In this document: positions 8,882-17,980 of the stretch, piece by piece
Layout: the number at the start of each line of letters is the position of its first letter
Numbering within the stretch: the stretch's first letter is position 1
The notes under the pieces: generated by a model
Seen by the model: the letters and a program-made list of their open reading frames with translations, nothing else
Database searches by the model: none
What the model was told of the DNA's origin: nothing
Position numbers and translations under genes: made by a program
DNA from: JANWHQ01 sp963775275
Lineage (GTDB): Bacteria; Pseudomonadota; Alphaproteobacteria; Caulobacterales; Caulobacteraceae
Assembly (NCBI GenBank): GCA_963775275.1
Contig: CAVZII010000005.1
Location: forward strand, 248,001-312,000
Length of the DNA: 64,000 nt
Direction: 5' to 3'

Positions 8882-9073
8882 GCCCAGGACGTCGCGGCGA
8901 AAGGAGCGGCTGGCCCGGCAGTCGCGGACATTCCCTCATCCTGAGGCCTGCGTCCGCGAGACAGGCAAGGGAGTTGCATGACACATCCGACCTTGAGGTC
9001 GTTCGGGCGCAGCCCTTTCCGCCGACCGGAGGGATGTCCCTGACGCCGACCGAGCGACCGCCCTCGGCACGTG

Positions 9074-10411
9074 TCAAGCCGCCGGTAGGGTCTCCAGGAA
9101 CCTTAGCGGCCGACCCTCGCCGGGCGCGACCACCTCGCCGTCACGCATGACCGTCCGGCCTCGGATGATCGTCGCCACTGGCCAGCCCTTGGCCTCGAAC
9201 CCGTCGAACGGAGTCCAGCCGGAGCGCGTGGCCATGTCCTGGTCACGGATGACGTGTCGGGCGTTGAGGTCGACGAGGGTCAGGTCGGCGTCGTAGCCCA
9301 CCGCGAGGCGGCCCTTGTCGGCCAGGCCAAACACGCGCTGGGGGCCATGGGCGGTCAGGTCGACGAACCGCTCGAGGCTGAGCCGGCCCTCGGCCACGTG
9401 GGTGAGCATCACCGGAACCAGGGTCTGCACGCCCGGCATGCCCGAGGGGGAGGCCGGATAGGGCTTCTCCTTCTCCTCGCGGGTGTGAGGCGCATGGTCG
9501 GTGCCGAGCACGTCGACCACGCCCTGGACAATTCCCCGCCATAGCCCCGCCCGGTGCCGGGCGTCGCGTATGGGCGGGTTCATCTGGGCGTATCCCTCGA
9601 GGCGCAGGTAGATGTCGGGCGCGGCGAATGTGAGGTGCTGGGGATTGGCCTCCATCGTCGCCACCGCCCGGTGCGCCGCGATCAGCTCGACCTCCTCGGC
9701 GGTGGTCACGTGCAGCACATGCACGCGCTTGCCCAGGCGCTCGGCCATGCCGAGCAGGCGGGTGGTCGAGCGGACGGCCGCCTCGACGTCGCGGACCTCA
9801 GGATGAGAGGTCCAGTCCCCCTCGCGGGCCAGGGGCCGGCGCTCGGCGAGCCGGGACTCGTCCTCGGAGTGGAAGGCCGCGCGCCTGCGGATCGAGCGCA
9901 GCACCGCCTCGACACCTTCGTCGTCCGGAATCAGAAGGTCGCCGGTGGAGGCCCCCATGAACACCTTGACGCCGCAGCATCCGGGAAGCCGCTCGAGTTC
10001 CCCGAGCTCGGCGGCGTTCTCGTGCGTAGCGCCGACGTAGAAGGCGTGGTCGCAGTGCATGCGGCCCCTTGCGCGGTCGAGCTTGTCCTGCAGCGCCGCC
10101 GCACTGGTCGTGGTCGGGCGGGTGTTGGGCATCTCGAAGACGGCCGTGACGCCCCCGAGGACCGCGCCGCGGGAGCCCGTCTCCAGATCCTCCTTCCACT
10201 CCATGCCAGGCTCGCGGAAATGAACCTGGGTGTCGATCACGCCTGGGAGCGTCATCAGCCCTGTCGCGTCGAACGCCTCCCCGGCCGAGGCGCCCGAGAG
10301 GTCGCCGATCGCGGCGACCTTGCCGTCGCGCACGCCGATATCCGCACGCCCGCGGCCCGAAGGCGTGACCGCCTCGCCGCCTCGAACAAGAAGATCGAAG
10401 CTCTCAGCCAT
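9074..10411 (-). CDS. pyrC: Dihydroorotase, class I
   Basis: A 445-residue cyclic amidohydrolase of the TIM-barrel metal-dependent group, which interconverts carbamoyl-aspartate and dihydroorotate in pyrimidine synthesis. The first metal site is in PGVIDTQVHFREPG, followed by the GAVLGGVTAVFEMPNTRPTT block, GVKVFMGASTGDLL, VHVLHVTTAEE and the late DVLGTDHAPHTREEKEKPY with the catalytic Asp. These favour class I dihydroorotase over allantoinase or hydantoinase, though those relatives are the main alternative. The start overlaps the GT9 stop by 8 bp, so the two are probably co-transcribed. A pyrB partner is not in this window. Confidence 0.85.
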   Translation of the reverse strand: MAESFDLLVRGGEAVTPSGRGRADIGVRDGKVAAIGDLSGASAGEAFDATGLMTLPGVIDTQVHFREPGMEWKEDLETGSRGAVLGGVTAVFEMPNTRPTTTSAAALQDKLDRARGRMHCDHAFYVGATHENAAELGELERLPGCCGVKVFMGASTGDLLIPDDEGVEAVLRSIRRRAAFHSEDESRLAERRPLAREGDWTSHPEVRDVEAAVRSTTRLLGMAERLGKRVHVLHVTTAEEVELIAAHRAVATMEANPQHLTFAAPDIYLRLEGYAQMNPPIRDARHRAGLWRGIVQGVVDVLGTDHAPHTREEKEKPYPASPSGMPGVQTLVPVMLTHVAEGRLSLERFVDLTAHGPQRVFGLADKGRLAVGYDADLTLVDLNARHVIRDQDMATRSGWTPFDGFEAKGWPVATIIRGRTVMRDGEVVAPGEGRPLRFLETLPAA

Positions 10412-11396
10412 CCCAATGCATCCCCTCGCCGTCGCCGGTCGCCGCGAACAGGGCGGCGGCTGCTTCCAGCACGGTCTCCACCTTCAGGTCCAGCATGTGG
10501 CAGACTGGCTGATCCAGTCCAGGATCGACAGCCCGGATGGCCTGGAAGCTGCGCGGGCCGCGCACGACCCGGGTGGACGGCCCCCAGACACCCTCGCGCG
10601 CCTCGTCGGACGGCCCGAACAGCGCGAGGGTCGGCGCCCCGGCGGCGGCAGCCAGGTGGGTCGTCCAGAAGGCGCCGCCAAGCATCAGCCGCGCGCGGGC
10701 GAAGCAGGCGGACAGTAGGAGCGGATCGGACTTCGAGGTCAGGTCGATGAAACGATCGCGCGAGACGGCCCGGCGGAGCGCCTCGACCTCGTGGCGGTCG
10801 TCAGGCGCGCCTGTGACCATCAGGCGGCCTCCAGCCAGGGGGCCATCGTCGGCGAGGAGTGAGACCGCGGTCCGTGCAAACCTTTCGACGGGCCAGGTTC
10901 GGCCGATCCAACCGGACGACGGCGCGATCGCCAGGATCGGTCCCCCTTCGCCCAGGAGTTCGATCGCGCGCTGGCGATTGCGTTCGCCGACGAACAGAGA
11001 TGGAGGCGGCGGCTCGTCCTCAAGCCTGAGCAGGCGCGCCGCCTGGACAACCGGATGCGCCGCCCCCTCCTCGCCGGGCCGGCGACGCGAGCGCTGGCGC
11101 GCCGGCGCAAGGCCGGAGATGGCCAATCCTGCGGCGTCCAGGACGAATCCCCAACGACGCTCGCGAAGGCGCGACAGGAGCTTCAGCGTTTCGGCCGGAC
11201 CAGCGCCCTCGCGGACGAGCAGCGCGTCCAGATGGGGCGTCTCACGGAACAGGGGCGCCGTCTTCGGCCCGGCGACGATGCTGAACCGCGCGGACGGCGC
11301 CTCGTCGTGCATCTGCTTGAGCAGCCCCGAGGCGAAGATCGCCTGCATCCGATCCTCGGGCATGAAGACCAGGATATCGAGCGCTCGGGGGGCCAT
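10404..11396 (-). CDS. Glycosyltransferase family 9 (heptosyltransferase-like)
   Basis: A 330-residue cytosolic GT-B enzyme. The N-terminal half starts LDILVFMPEDRMQAIFASGL, and the C-terminal nucleotide-sugar half carries ILAIAPSSGWIGRTWPVERF, and LMLGGAFWTTHLAAAAGAPT followed by LALFGPSDEAR, which match the ADP-heptose/GT9 pattern of LPS core heptosyltransferases. No other LPS genes are adjacent, so acceptor and sugar are not known. It is the first gene of the pair with dihydroorotase and diverges from ygfZ over 52 bp. Confidence 0.8.
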   Translation of the reverse strand: MAPRALDILVFMPEDRMQAIFASGLLKQMHDEAPSARFSIVAGPKTAPLFRETPHLDALLVREGAGPAETLKLLSRLRERRWGFVLDAAGLAISGLAPARQRSRRRPGEEGAAHPVVQAARLLRLEDEPPPPSLFVGERNRQRAIELLGEGGPILAIAPSSGWIGRTWPVERFARTAVSLLADDGPLAGGRLMVTGAPDDRHEVEALRRAVSRDRFIDLTSKSDPLLLSACFARARLMLGGAFWTTHLAAAAGAPTLALFGPSDEAREGVWGPSTRVVRGPRSFQAIRAVDPGLDQPVCHMLDLKVETVLEAAAALFAATGDGEGMHWDG

Positions 11397-11448
11397 GACC
11401 CCTTATAGCGACTGTTGGCGAGTTGCCCGGCGCCATTAGGATGGAGCA

Positions 11449-12270
11449 ATGACACCCGCATTCGCCTTCCTGGACAACCGCGCCTTGATCGCCGTGGAAG
11501 GGCCGGACTGGCGAAGCTTGCTGCAGGGACTGATCTCGAACGACGTGGAGACCCTGGCGCCGGGCCAGATGCGTTACGCCGCCATGCTGACGCCGCAAGG
11601 GCGGGTGGTCTGCGACATGTTCGTGCTCGCCGGCGAGGGCGGGTGCTGGCTCGACGTTCCCCGAGACGCGCGCGACGACATGGTCAGGCGGCTGCTGCTC
11701 TACCGGCTGAGGGCCAAGGCGACGATCACGGCGGCGGACGGCCGCGTGTGCGCGCTCTGGGGCGCGCAGGAAGCGCCCGACGGCTGGCGTGAGGATCCGC
11801 GGCTGCCGGCGCTCGGCTTCCGCGGCGTCGACCAGACGCCGCCCCGGGACGTCTTGTCAGCGGACGAGGAGGCCTACGACGCCTGGCGGCTGGAACTGGG
11901 CGTGCCGGACCTCCGGAGGGAGAGCCAGGGCGAGACCGTCTTCTACGCCATCGAGGCGGACTTCGACCTTCTGAACGGCATCGACTTCAAGAAGGGCTGC
12001 TACATCGGCCAGGAGGTCACCTCGCGGATGAAGCGGCGCGGCGGCATCCGCAGCCGGATGCTGCCGATCGTGTTCGAAGGCCCGTCGCCAGCGCCCGGCG
12101 CGGAGGTCCTGGCAGGGGAACTGCGGGCGGGCGAGGTCCTGTCCGGGCGCGACGGACGGGCGATAGCGCTCTTGCGGCTCGACCGGATCGAGGGCGCCGC
12201 ATTGACGGTCGAGGGCCGGCCGGTCGCGGCGGCGGCTCCGGACTGGCTGGCAAGGTCACGGCCGGCCTGA
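11449..12270 (+). CDS. ygfZ: YgfZ/GcvT-like folate-binding protein
   Basis: A 273-residue relative of the glycine-cleavage T protein that uses tetrahydrofolate to support assembly or repair of some Fe-S clusters. The diagnostic C-terminal signature KGCYIGQEVTSRMKRRG is intact, including the conserved Cys, and the N-terminal part has ALIAVEGPDWRSLLQGLISND and MRYAAMLTPQGRVVCDMFV, typical of the family. The gene stands alone, diverging from the GT9 gene, and ends next to a hairpin at 12283. Confidence 0.9.
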   Translation: MTPAFAFLDNRALIAVEGPDWRSLLQGLISNDVETLAPGQMRYAAMLTPQGRVVCDMFVLAGEGGCWLDVPRDARDDMVRRLLLYRLRAKATITAADGRVCALWGAQEAPDGWREDPRLPALGFRGVDQTPPRDVLSADEEAYDAWRLELGVPDLRRESQGETVFYAIEADFDLLNGIDFKKGCYIGQEVTSRMKRRGGIRSRMLPIVFEGPSPAPGAEVLAGELRAGEVLSGRDGRAIALLRLDRIEGAALTVEGRPVAAAAPDWLARSRPA

Positions 12271-12282
12271 TCCGCAGAAAAA

Positions 12283-12310
12283 CACCCGGCGGGAGGGCTC
12301 CCACCGGGTG
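12283..12310 (-). terminator. Hairpin with U-tract on the minus strand
   Basis: Arms CACCCGG / CCGGGTG with an inner stem GGGAG / CTCCC. AAAAA at 12278-12282 becomes a U-tract only when transcribed leftward, so this is a textbook terminator for a minus-strand RNA. No protein gene on that strand ends here. It could also serve ygfZ (which ends at 12270) as a weaker plus-strand hairpin. Confidence 0.65.
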
Positions 12311-12882
12311 ATCAAGTCAATGCAAGGCAATGCGAAGAAAGGGGGGAACCCTTTGTCGCAGGGTCCCTATAGCGCAGTCTTCGCGGCTCATGATTGCCGG
12401 GGGTTTCGCAAAATTTGCATACGCCGAAATTCATACAACGATTTGTATTTATTTGACTATTTGCGTGGAGGCGGCCCTCTTCCCGCTCCGCAGCCCGATC
12501 TGCGTTTCGATATGGACATGACGGCTTGTGGTATAGTTTCGTATTCTTATCCGAAATCTTACGTATAGTAATGTATTGTAACATATTGAGCTCGTTGTTG
12601 TGGCAGAATTGACACATCATAGCCAGATAACCGCTTGAACTTCACTGCGACGACTTGCCATTATGTCGCTAGACATGATGATCAATGCCGGTCGCTTCGC
12701 ATAGCCATCGGCATGATGCTGGCCTGCGTTGTGGTCGAAAGCTCAACTTTGCATCAATCTCTCAGCTAATACCTGAACCGATCCGACGACTACATGGAGC
12801 ATTGCCGAACGGTTCCATCGTTCGAAGCATTTCGCCTCGTCGGCCCGAGTTTTCAGGACCAAGCTAATCGATAGGGGGTAGG
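12311..12882. other. AT-rich gene-free island ahead of the TonB receptor
   Basis: About 570 bp without a credible protein gene and visibly much lower in G+C than everything around it, especially 12410-12660. It contains a hairpin with arms ACCCT / AGGGT near 12348-12366, and a run of near-repeats (GTATAGT at about 12530 and again at about 12563, then AATGTATTGTAACATATT). The distal part presumably carries the promoter and operators for the receptor at 12883. Leftward transcripts from it would end at the terminator at 12283. Short frames on both strands do not resemble proteins. Confidence 0.55.
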
Positions 12883-15800
12883 ATGAATTCCCAAACGTTC
12901 CACTCGCCGTCCAGGCGTCGCCTGAACTCCAGCATGCTCGCCGGCGCCAGCCTGGCCATCCTCGGCTTCGCCTTGGCGGCGGGCGTGGGGGGCGTGGCCC
13001 TCGCGCAGGATCAGGCGGCGTCCGGCACGACCAACGAGGTGGTGGTCACCGGCTCACGCATCGTGAAGCGCGACTACACCTCCAACAGCCCGATCGTGAC
13101 GGTGAACTCGCAGACGCTCGAGAACTCCGCCAACGTGGCGCTCGAGGCGACCCTCAACAAGCTCCCGCAATTCGTGCCCGACCAGAACCTGACGGGCGTC
13201 CAGTCCCAGGACGTGCAGCCGACGGCGACCCACACGATCGGCATCTCCACCGCCAGTCTGCGCGGCCTCGGCCCGAACCGGAACCTGGTGCTGGTCGACG
13301 GCAAGCGTCCGATGCCGCAGAACGGCGAACTGGTGGTCGACCTGAACTCGATCCCATCTGCAGCCATCGATCGGGTGGAAGTGATCACAGGCGGCGCTTC
13401 GGCCGTGTACGGCGCTGACGCCGTGGGCGGCGTCGTCAACTTCATCCTGAAGAAGAATTTCACCGGCCTCACGGTGGATGGCCAGTACGCCGTCAATGGC
13501 GCCGGCGACGGTCGGGAGTTCAAGATCAGCGCCCTGTTCGGCGCCAACTTCGCCGATGACCGCGGCAACGTGATGTTCGGCCTCGAGCATTTCACGCGCG
13601 CGCCGTCGTACCAGAAGAACCGCGACTTCTACACCAAGGGCTGGGCCGACCCGACCGTCGGCAACAACGAGTTCTTCTTCACTGGCGCTGCGTTCAGCCC
13701 GACCTTCGGGGCGCCGTCCCAGGCTGCGGTCGACTCGATCTTCTCCGACCTGCCCCCCGGGTCGGTCCCGGCCAACGCGGGCCTGGGCGAGTACTACTTC
13801 AACACCGACGGTACGATCTTCACCGGCGCCGCCGGCCTGTTCGGCGCGCCCGGCCCGCTCGGCAGCTCGCACTTCAAGGGCGCGGTCGACGGCAAGAACT
13901 ACGCCTACTACAACGTGTTGGACCCTTATCAGGGCAACGCCGTCGAGCAGGCGATCAAGACCAACCAGACCAACTACTACGTCCTGTCACCCCTGAACCG
14001 CTGGTCGACGTTCGGCCAGGCGCACTACGACATCAACGAGAACCTGACAGTCTACGGCCAGGGCAACTTCGCCGAGAGCAAGACGCACACCATCCTGTTC
14101 CCGACGCCGTTCATCACCGGATGGGGCGTGAACGTGCCGCGCGACGCCGCTCACCCGGTGCCGACCGAGCTGGCGACGCTGCTGGACAGCCGCAGCGCCT
14201 TCCCCGGGGCGGCCGCAGGCACAGGCGCAGGCAACCCGTGGGAGCTGTTCCTGATCCCCGATCCGAGCGGCTGGATGCCGCCGCGCTCGGACGATGTCGA
14301 CAACACGGTGTGGCAGGTGCAGCTGGGCCTGAAGGGCAACGTGCCGCACACGCCCTGGACCTTCGACCTCTACGGCACGCACGGCCAAGCCTCGTCCTAC
14401 GACCTGGGCCTCGGCTATGCGTCGCTCGTGCGGTACGAGGCCCTGATCCAGGCGCCGAACTACGGCGCGGGCGCAACGCTCACCGGCAACCAAGTGGCGC
14501 CGAACTACGGCTTCGGCGCGGCATCCGTGCACTGCACGTCCGGCTTCTATGACACCATCTTCCTGGGCGGCACGCCGTCGCAGGACTGCATCGACGCCGT
14601 CACGGCCAAGCTGCAGAGCCAGACCTATGTGCAGCAGGACGTCGTCGAGTTCGACACCCAGGGCGACCTGTTCACGCTGCCGGCGGGCATGGTGAAGGGT
14701 TCGCTGGGCGCCTCGTTCCGCGAGGACACCGTCCAGTACAACCCGGACATCCTGCAGAGCACCTCGTCGTTCACGGACCAGGTGGCTGGCGTCTATCCGA
14801 CCGCCTACATGGATGCCGGGACCTCGGCGCGGGAAGGCTACGGCGAGCTGCTGGTCCCGCTTCTCGCCGACGCGCCCGCGGTGAAGTCGCTCAGCCTCGA
14901 GCTCGGCGCCCGCTATTCGACCTACACCGCCTTCGACCGGCTCAACCACCTCAACATCTCGCCCGACGGCGGATGGACCTACAAGATCCTGGGCGACTGG
15001 GCGGTGAACGACTGGGTTCGCCTGCGCGGCGGCTACAACCTGGCCGTCCGGGCGCCGAACGTGGGCGAGCTGTTCCTCGGCAAGCAGGAAGTCTATGCCG
15101 CCGGGGCCGCCACCAACTACGGCGACCCCTGCTCGCTGGCGGCGACCGCGCCGTTCGGCGCGGGCGGCGCGGGTCCGGACCCGGTCAAGGGCACGACCGC
15201 CCCGGTCGTGAACTCCGGGGGCCTGGCCGGCGCGGAAAGCGCGCTCCGCATCTGCAAGGCGCTGATGGGCGGCCCGACCTCGCCGGGCGCGACGACCTAC
15301 TACGGCCAGACCCAGGCAGCCGGCGCGGCCTCGCCGTTCGGCTTCGTCTACCAGGAAGGCAACCCAAACCTGTCGTCAGAGAAGGCGAAGACCTGGACGG
15401 CCGGCATCGTGCTCCGCTCGCCCTCCCAGAGCCCGCTGCTCAGCCGCGCCAGCCTGTCGATCGACTGGTACCGCATCGCCATCTATGGCGCGATCGAGTT
15501 CCAGTCTGTGGACAACATCAAGGAGGCCTGCCTCTCGCAGTCCGCCCCTGATGACGCGACAGCCGCAACGATCGCCGCTTCGCCGGCCTGTCAGCTGCTG
15601 TCGCGCAACGCGGGTTCGGGCGCGGAGGCGCCGACGACGATCCAGTACGACAACCTGTCCACCCTGTGGACGTCCGGCGTCGACTTCAACCTGAACTGGA
15701 CCTTCGACCTCGCCGACGTGGGCCTGAATAGCGTGCCAGGGTCGTTGAACGTCAACCTGATCGCCAACTACCTGGACTATTACGACACCCAGTCGGCGCC

Positions 15801-16242
15801 GGGTCAGCCGATCGTCCACTGGGCCGGCACCTTGGGCCCGAACCTCAACGGGACCAATGCCGGCGCGTTCAGGTACCGCACGAACCTGTCCGTCACCTAC
15901 ATGAACGGCCCGGGCTCGATCGGCGTGACCTGGAGGCACCTGCCGGGCGTTCATTCGCAGACCTACGCCATTACCGGCGGCGGCGGCACTGCGGCGGGCG
16001 ACTTCACGGTCGACACCCCCTCGCACGACGAGGTGGACCTGTTCGGCAGCTACACCTTCATGAAGAACTACATCCTGCGCGCGGGCATCAACAACCTGTT
16101 CGACGCCGCGCCGGAGATCACGGGCCAGACCGTCGCGAACCCAGGGTTCACCCTGCCGAGCAGCGGCCAAGGCACGACGATGGAAGGTCTTTACGACGCC
16201 CTCGGACGCCGGTTCTTCGTCGGCCTCACGGCCAAGTTCTAA
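12883..16242 (+). CDS. TonB-dependent outer-membrane receptor
   Basis: A 1119-residue outer-membrane receptor. A long signal peptide (SMLAGASLAILGFALAAGVG, cleaved near ALAQ) precedes a TonB-box-like EVVVTGSRIVKRD at about 48-60. The plug domain follows with TASLRGLGPNRNLVLVDGKR and IDRVEVITGGASAVYGADAV, and the rest is a large barrel ending in the aromatic-terminated GRRFFVGLTAKF. A GGGGG ribosome-binding site lies about 10 bp before ATG 12883. The size and the SRI-VKRDYTSNSP opening match the big Caulobacterales receptors that import oligosaccharides or other complex substrates rather than small siderophore receptors; the ligand is unknown. No transporter or regulator gene accompanies it; the AT-rich island upstream is the likely control region. 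Confidence 0.92.
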   Translation: MNSQTFHSPSRRRLNSSMLAGASLAILGFALAAGVGGVALAQDQAASGTTNEVVVTGSRIVKRDYTSNSPIVTVNSQTLENSANVALEATLNKLPQFVPDQNLTGVQSQDVQPTATHTIGISTASLRGLGPNRNLVLVDGKRPMPQNGELVVDLNSIPSAAIDRVEVITGGASAVYGADAVGGVVNFILKKNFTGLTVDGQYAVNGAGDGREFKISALFGANFADDRGNVMFGLEHFTRAPSYQKNRDFYTKGWADPTVGNNEFFFTGAAFSPTFGAPSQAAVDSIFSDLPPGSVPANAGLGEYYFNTDGTIFTGAAGLFGAPGPLGSSHFKGAVDGKNYAYYNVLDPYQGNAVEQAIKTNQTNYYVLSPLNRWSTFGQAHYDINENLTVYGQGNFAESKTHTILFPTPFITGWGVNVPRDAAHPVPTELATLLDSRSAFPGAAAGTGAGNPWELFLIPDPSGWMPPRSDDVDNTVWQVQLGLKGNVPHTPWTFDLYGTHGQASSYDLGLGYASLVRYEALIQAPNYGAGATLTGNQVAPNYGFGAASVHCTSGFYDTIFLGGTPSQDCIDAVTAKLQSQTYVQQDVVEFDTQGDLFTLPAGMVKGSLGASFREDTVQYNPDILQSTSSFTDQVAGVYPTAYMDAGTSAREGYGELLVPLLADAPAVKSLSLELGARYSTYTAFDRLNHLNISPDGGWTYKILGDWAVNDWVRLRGGYNLAVRAPNVGELFLGKQEVYAAGAATNYGDPCSLAATAPFGAGGAGPDPVKGTTAPVVNSGGLAGAESALRICKALMGGPTSPGATTYYGQTQAAGAASPFGFVYQEGNPNLSSEKAKTWTAGIVLRSPSQSPLLSRASLSIDWYRIAIYGAIEFQSVDNIKEACLSQSAPDDATAATIAASPACQLLSRNAGSGAEAPTTIQYDNLSTLWTSGVDFNLNWTFDLADVGLNSVPGSLNVNLIANYLDYYDTQSAPGQPIVHWAGTLGPNLNGTNAGAFRYRTNLSVTYMNGPGSIGVTWRHLPGVHSQTYAITGGGGTAAGDFTVDTPSHDEVDLFGSYTFMKNYILRAGINNLFDAAPEITGQTVANPGFTLPSSGQGTTMEGLYDALGRRFFVGLTAKF

Positions 16243-16268
16243 GCCGGCCATCGGGCTGGAAGGCATTC

Positions 16269-16292
16269 GGGGCGGGTCGCAAGGCCCGCCCC
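16269..16292. terminator. Hairpin between convergent receptor and histidine kinase genes
   Basis: GGGGCGGGTC / GGCCCGCCCC with a GCAA loop, ten base pairs with one G-T pair, 27 bp after the receptor stop. There is no strong T-run, so termination efficiency is uncertain. Confidence 0.55.
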
Positions 16293-16357
16293 GTTCGTCG
16301 TGCGGAACGGCCGGGCCCGCCGGCGTCCGACGTCGGATGCGCCGGCAGGACGGCCTC

Positions 16358-17980
16358 TCAATCCCGGATGAGGTCAGCGCCTTGTGGACGGCCCTGTGTG
16401 GGACCGATGGCCTCGACGGTCTGGCCCGCCCCGGCGGGCGCTGCGGCCGGCGGCTCCTGAAGGGCCAGCGGCAGACGCACACGGGCGATCAGGCCCTGGC
16501 GGGCCCGGAGCAGGGTGATGTCGCCGCCATGGCCGCGGGCGACGGCGCGCGCCGTGGCGAGCCCCAGCCCCATGCCGCCGGTCTCCGGATTGCGGGAGGA
16601 TTCAACCCGGTAGAAGGGCTCGAACACCTTCTCCAGCTCGGCCTCCGGAAGGCCCGGTCCATTGTCGGCGACGTCGACCACCGCCGAGCCGTCTTCCCTG
16701 TAGATCCGGACCCGGGCGCGCCGGCCGTACTTGACCGCATTGCCGATCACGTTGGTGAACAGACTGTCCAGGGCGAGGGCATCACCCAGGATCACGAGGC
16801 ACTCGGCCGAGGTCACCTTGGCGTCCGCGCCCATCAGGGCGGTGTTGTCCACGACGCACTCGACGGCCGACTTCAGGTCCAGGGCCTCGCGCGGGCGGGT
16901 GGCGAAGGTGTCGCGGACGAACGCCAGGGCGGCCGCGATCATCTGCTCCATCTGGATCACATCCCTGGAGATGGGCTCACGCGTCCTGGCCGGCAGCGCC
17001 TCGATCTTGAAGCGGATGCGCGCCAAGGGCGTGCGCAGATCGTGCGCAATCGCGCCGATCGCCGACGTCCGGTGCTCGACGTAGCGCTTCAGCCGCGCCT
17101 GCATCTCGTTGAACGCCGCCGCCGCCTGCCCGATCTCCGCCGGTCCCGAGACCTCGATGGGCGGGGCGTTGGGATCGCGTCCGAGACGCTCGGCGGCCTG
17201 GGCGAACAGCGCCAGCGGCGAGGCCAACCGGCGCGCCGAGAGATAGCCGACCGGGGTAAGGACCGACAGGCAGGCCACGAACCAGAGGAGCAGCCGGCTC
17301 TGCCAGGGATTGGGGAAGAGCTCGGGCTTGGGCTCGACCACGGTCCATCGGCCCGATGGCTCCTGGAGCGCCACCGAGAACCTGCCGAAGAGTGGCGGCA
17401 GCCGGTCGATCAAGGGCCGTCCCTCCGGTGGCGGCATGAGGCCGTCGGACGTCGGAAGCGGCGGCTCGGAGGCGGTCCTGGACGGCGGCGGCGAAGCTGC
17501 CGAAAGCGCGCGCGGCGGCGCAGTCCACATGTCGGCGCCCGGCGTGAGAAGCGTGCCGCCGTAGGCGCCCGGCGGCGCCATGTTGCTGGGCGGTCCGACC
17601 AGCAGGACCCGAAGGAGGCTGCGTCGAACCGGGTCGGACACCGGATAGCGCTCGACCCGGACGCGCGACACTTGAATCCCCAAGGCGCTCGCGAGCGCGA
17701 GGCGATAGACGCCGCTGGACAGCCGCGCCTCGCCAGCCGGAGGCGGCTCACTCCTGTGCAGGCGGCGCAGCGACCGCCCCCCGCCGCTGGCCAGCGGACC
17801 ACCCCGCAAGGCGGCGCTGAGCTCCGTCAGACGATAGACCGCGCGCGCAGGCGGCGGCAGCAGCATCACGATGCCCGCCGCCGCCATCAGGGTGACCAGC
17901 CACCCGACGGCCAGAAGCGAAATCATCTGGACGGCGAGCGGCGGGCCCGACCTTCGCCGCCCGCTCGCCTCGGCGGTCAT
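16358..17980 (-). CDS. Membrane sensor histidine kinase
   Basis: A 540-residue two-component sensor. A first membrane helix (SLLAVGWLVTLMAAAGIVML, about 21-40) is followed by a proline-rich periplasmic domain of roughly 200 residues, a second helix (LLLWFVACLSVLTPVGYLSA), a HAMP linker, the dimerisation motif AIAHDLRTPLARIRF with phospho-His at about 313, and the ATP-binding boxes NVIGNAVKYG, DNGPGLP and GMGLGLATARAVARGHGG. The ATG at 17980 overlaps the regulator's stop (ATGA), so the pair is co-translated. The EnvZ-like layout suggests an envelope signal; the stimulus is unknown. Confidence 0.92.
   Translation of the reverse strand: MTAEASGRRRSGPPLAVQMISLLAVGWLVTLMAAAGIVMLLPPPARAVYRLTELSAALRGGPLASGGGRSLRRLHRSEPPPAGEARLSSGVYRLALASALGIQVSRVRVERYPVSDPVRRSLLRVLLVGPPSNMAPPGAYGGTLLTPGADMWTAPPRALSAASPPPSRTASEPPLPTSDGLMPPPEGRPLIDRLPPLFGRFSVALQEPSGRWTVVEPKPELFPNPWQSRLLLWFVACLSVLTPVGYLSARRLASPLALFAQAAERLGRDPNAPPIEVSGPAEIGQAAAAFNEMQARLKRYVEHRTSAIGAIAHDLRTPLARIRFKIEALPARTREPISRDVIQMEQMIAAALAFVRDTFATRPREALDLKSAVECVVDNTALMGADAKVTSAECLVILGDALALDSLFTNVIGNAVKYGRRARVRIYREDGSAVVDVADNGPGLPEAELEKVFEPFYRVESSRNPETGGMGLGLATARAVARGHGGDITLLRARQGLIARVRLPLALQEPPAAAPAGAGQTVEAIGPTQGRPQGADLIRD

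Noticed and set aside
12312..12620. A 102-codon minus-strand frame with several Cys pairs in the AT-rich island.
   Set aside because: Codon use does not follow the GC-ending bias of the window, there is no ribosome-binding site, and the minus-strand terminator lies just past it, which fits a non-coding RNA at least as well.
12685..12867. A 60-codon plus-strand frame just ahead of the TonB receptor.
   Set aside because: No ribosome-binding site, no composition bias, and it occupies the likely promoter region.
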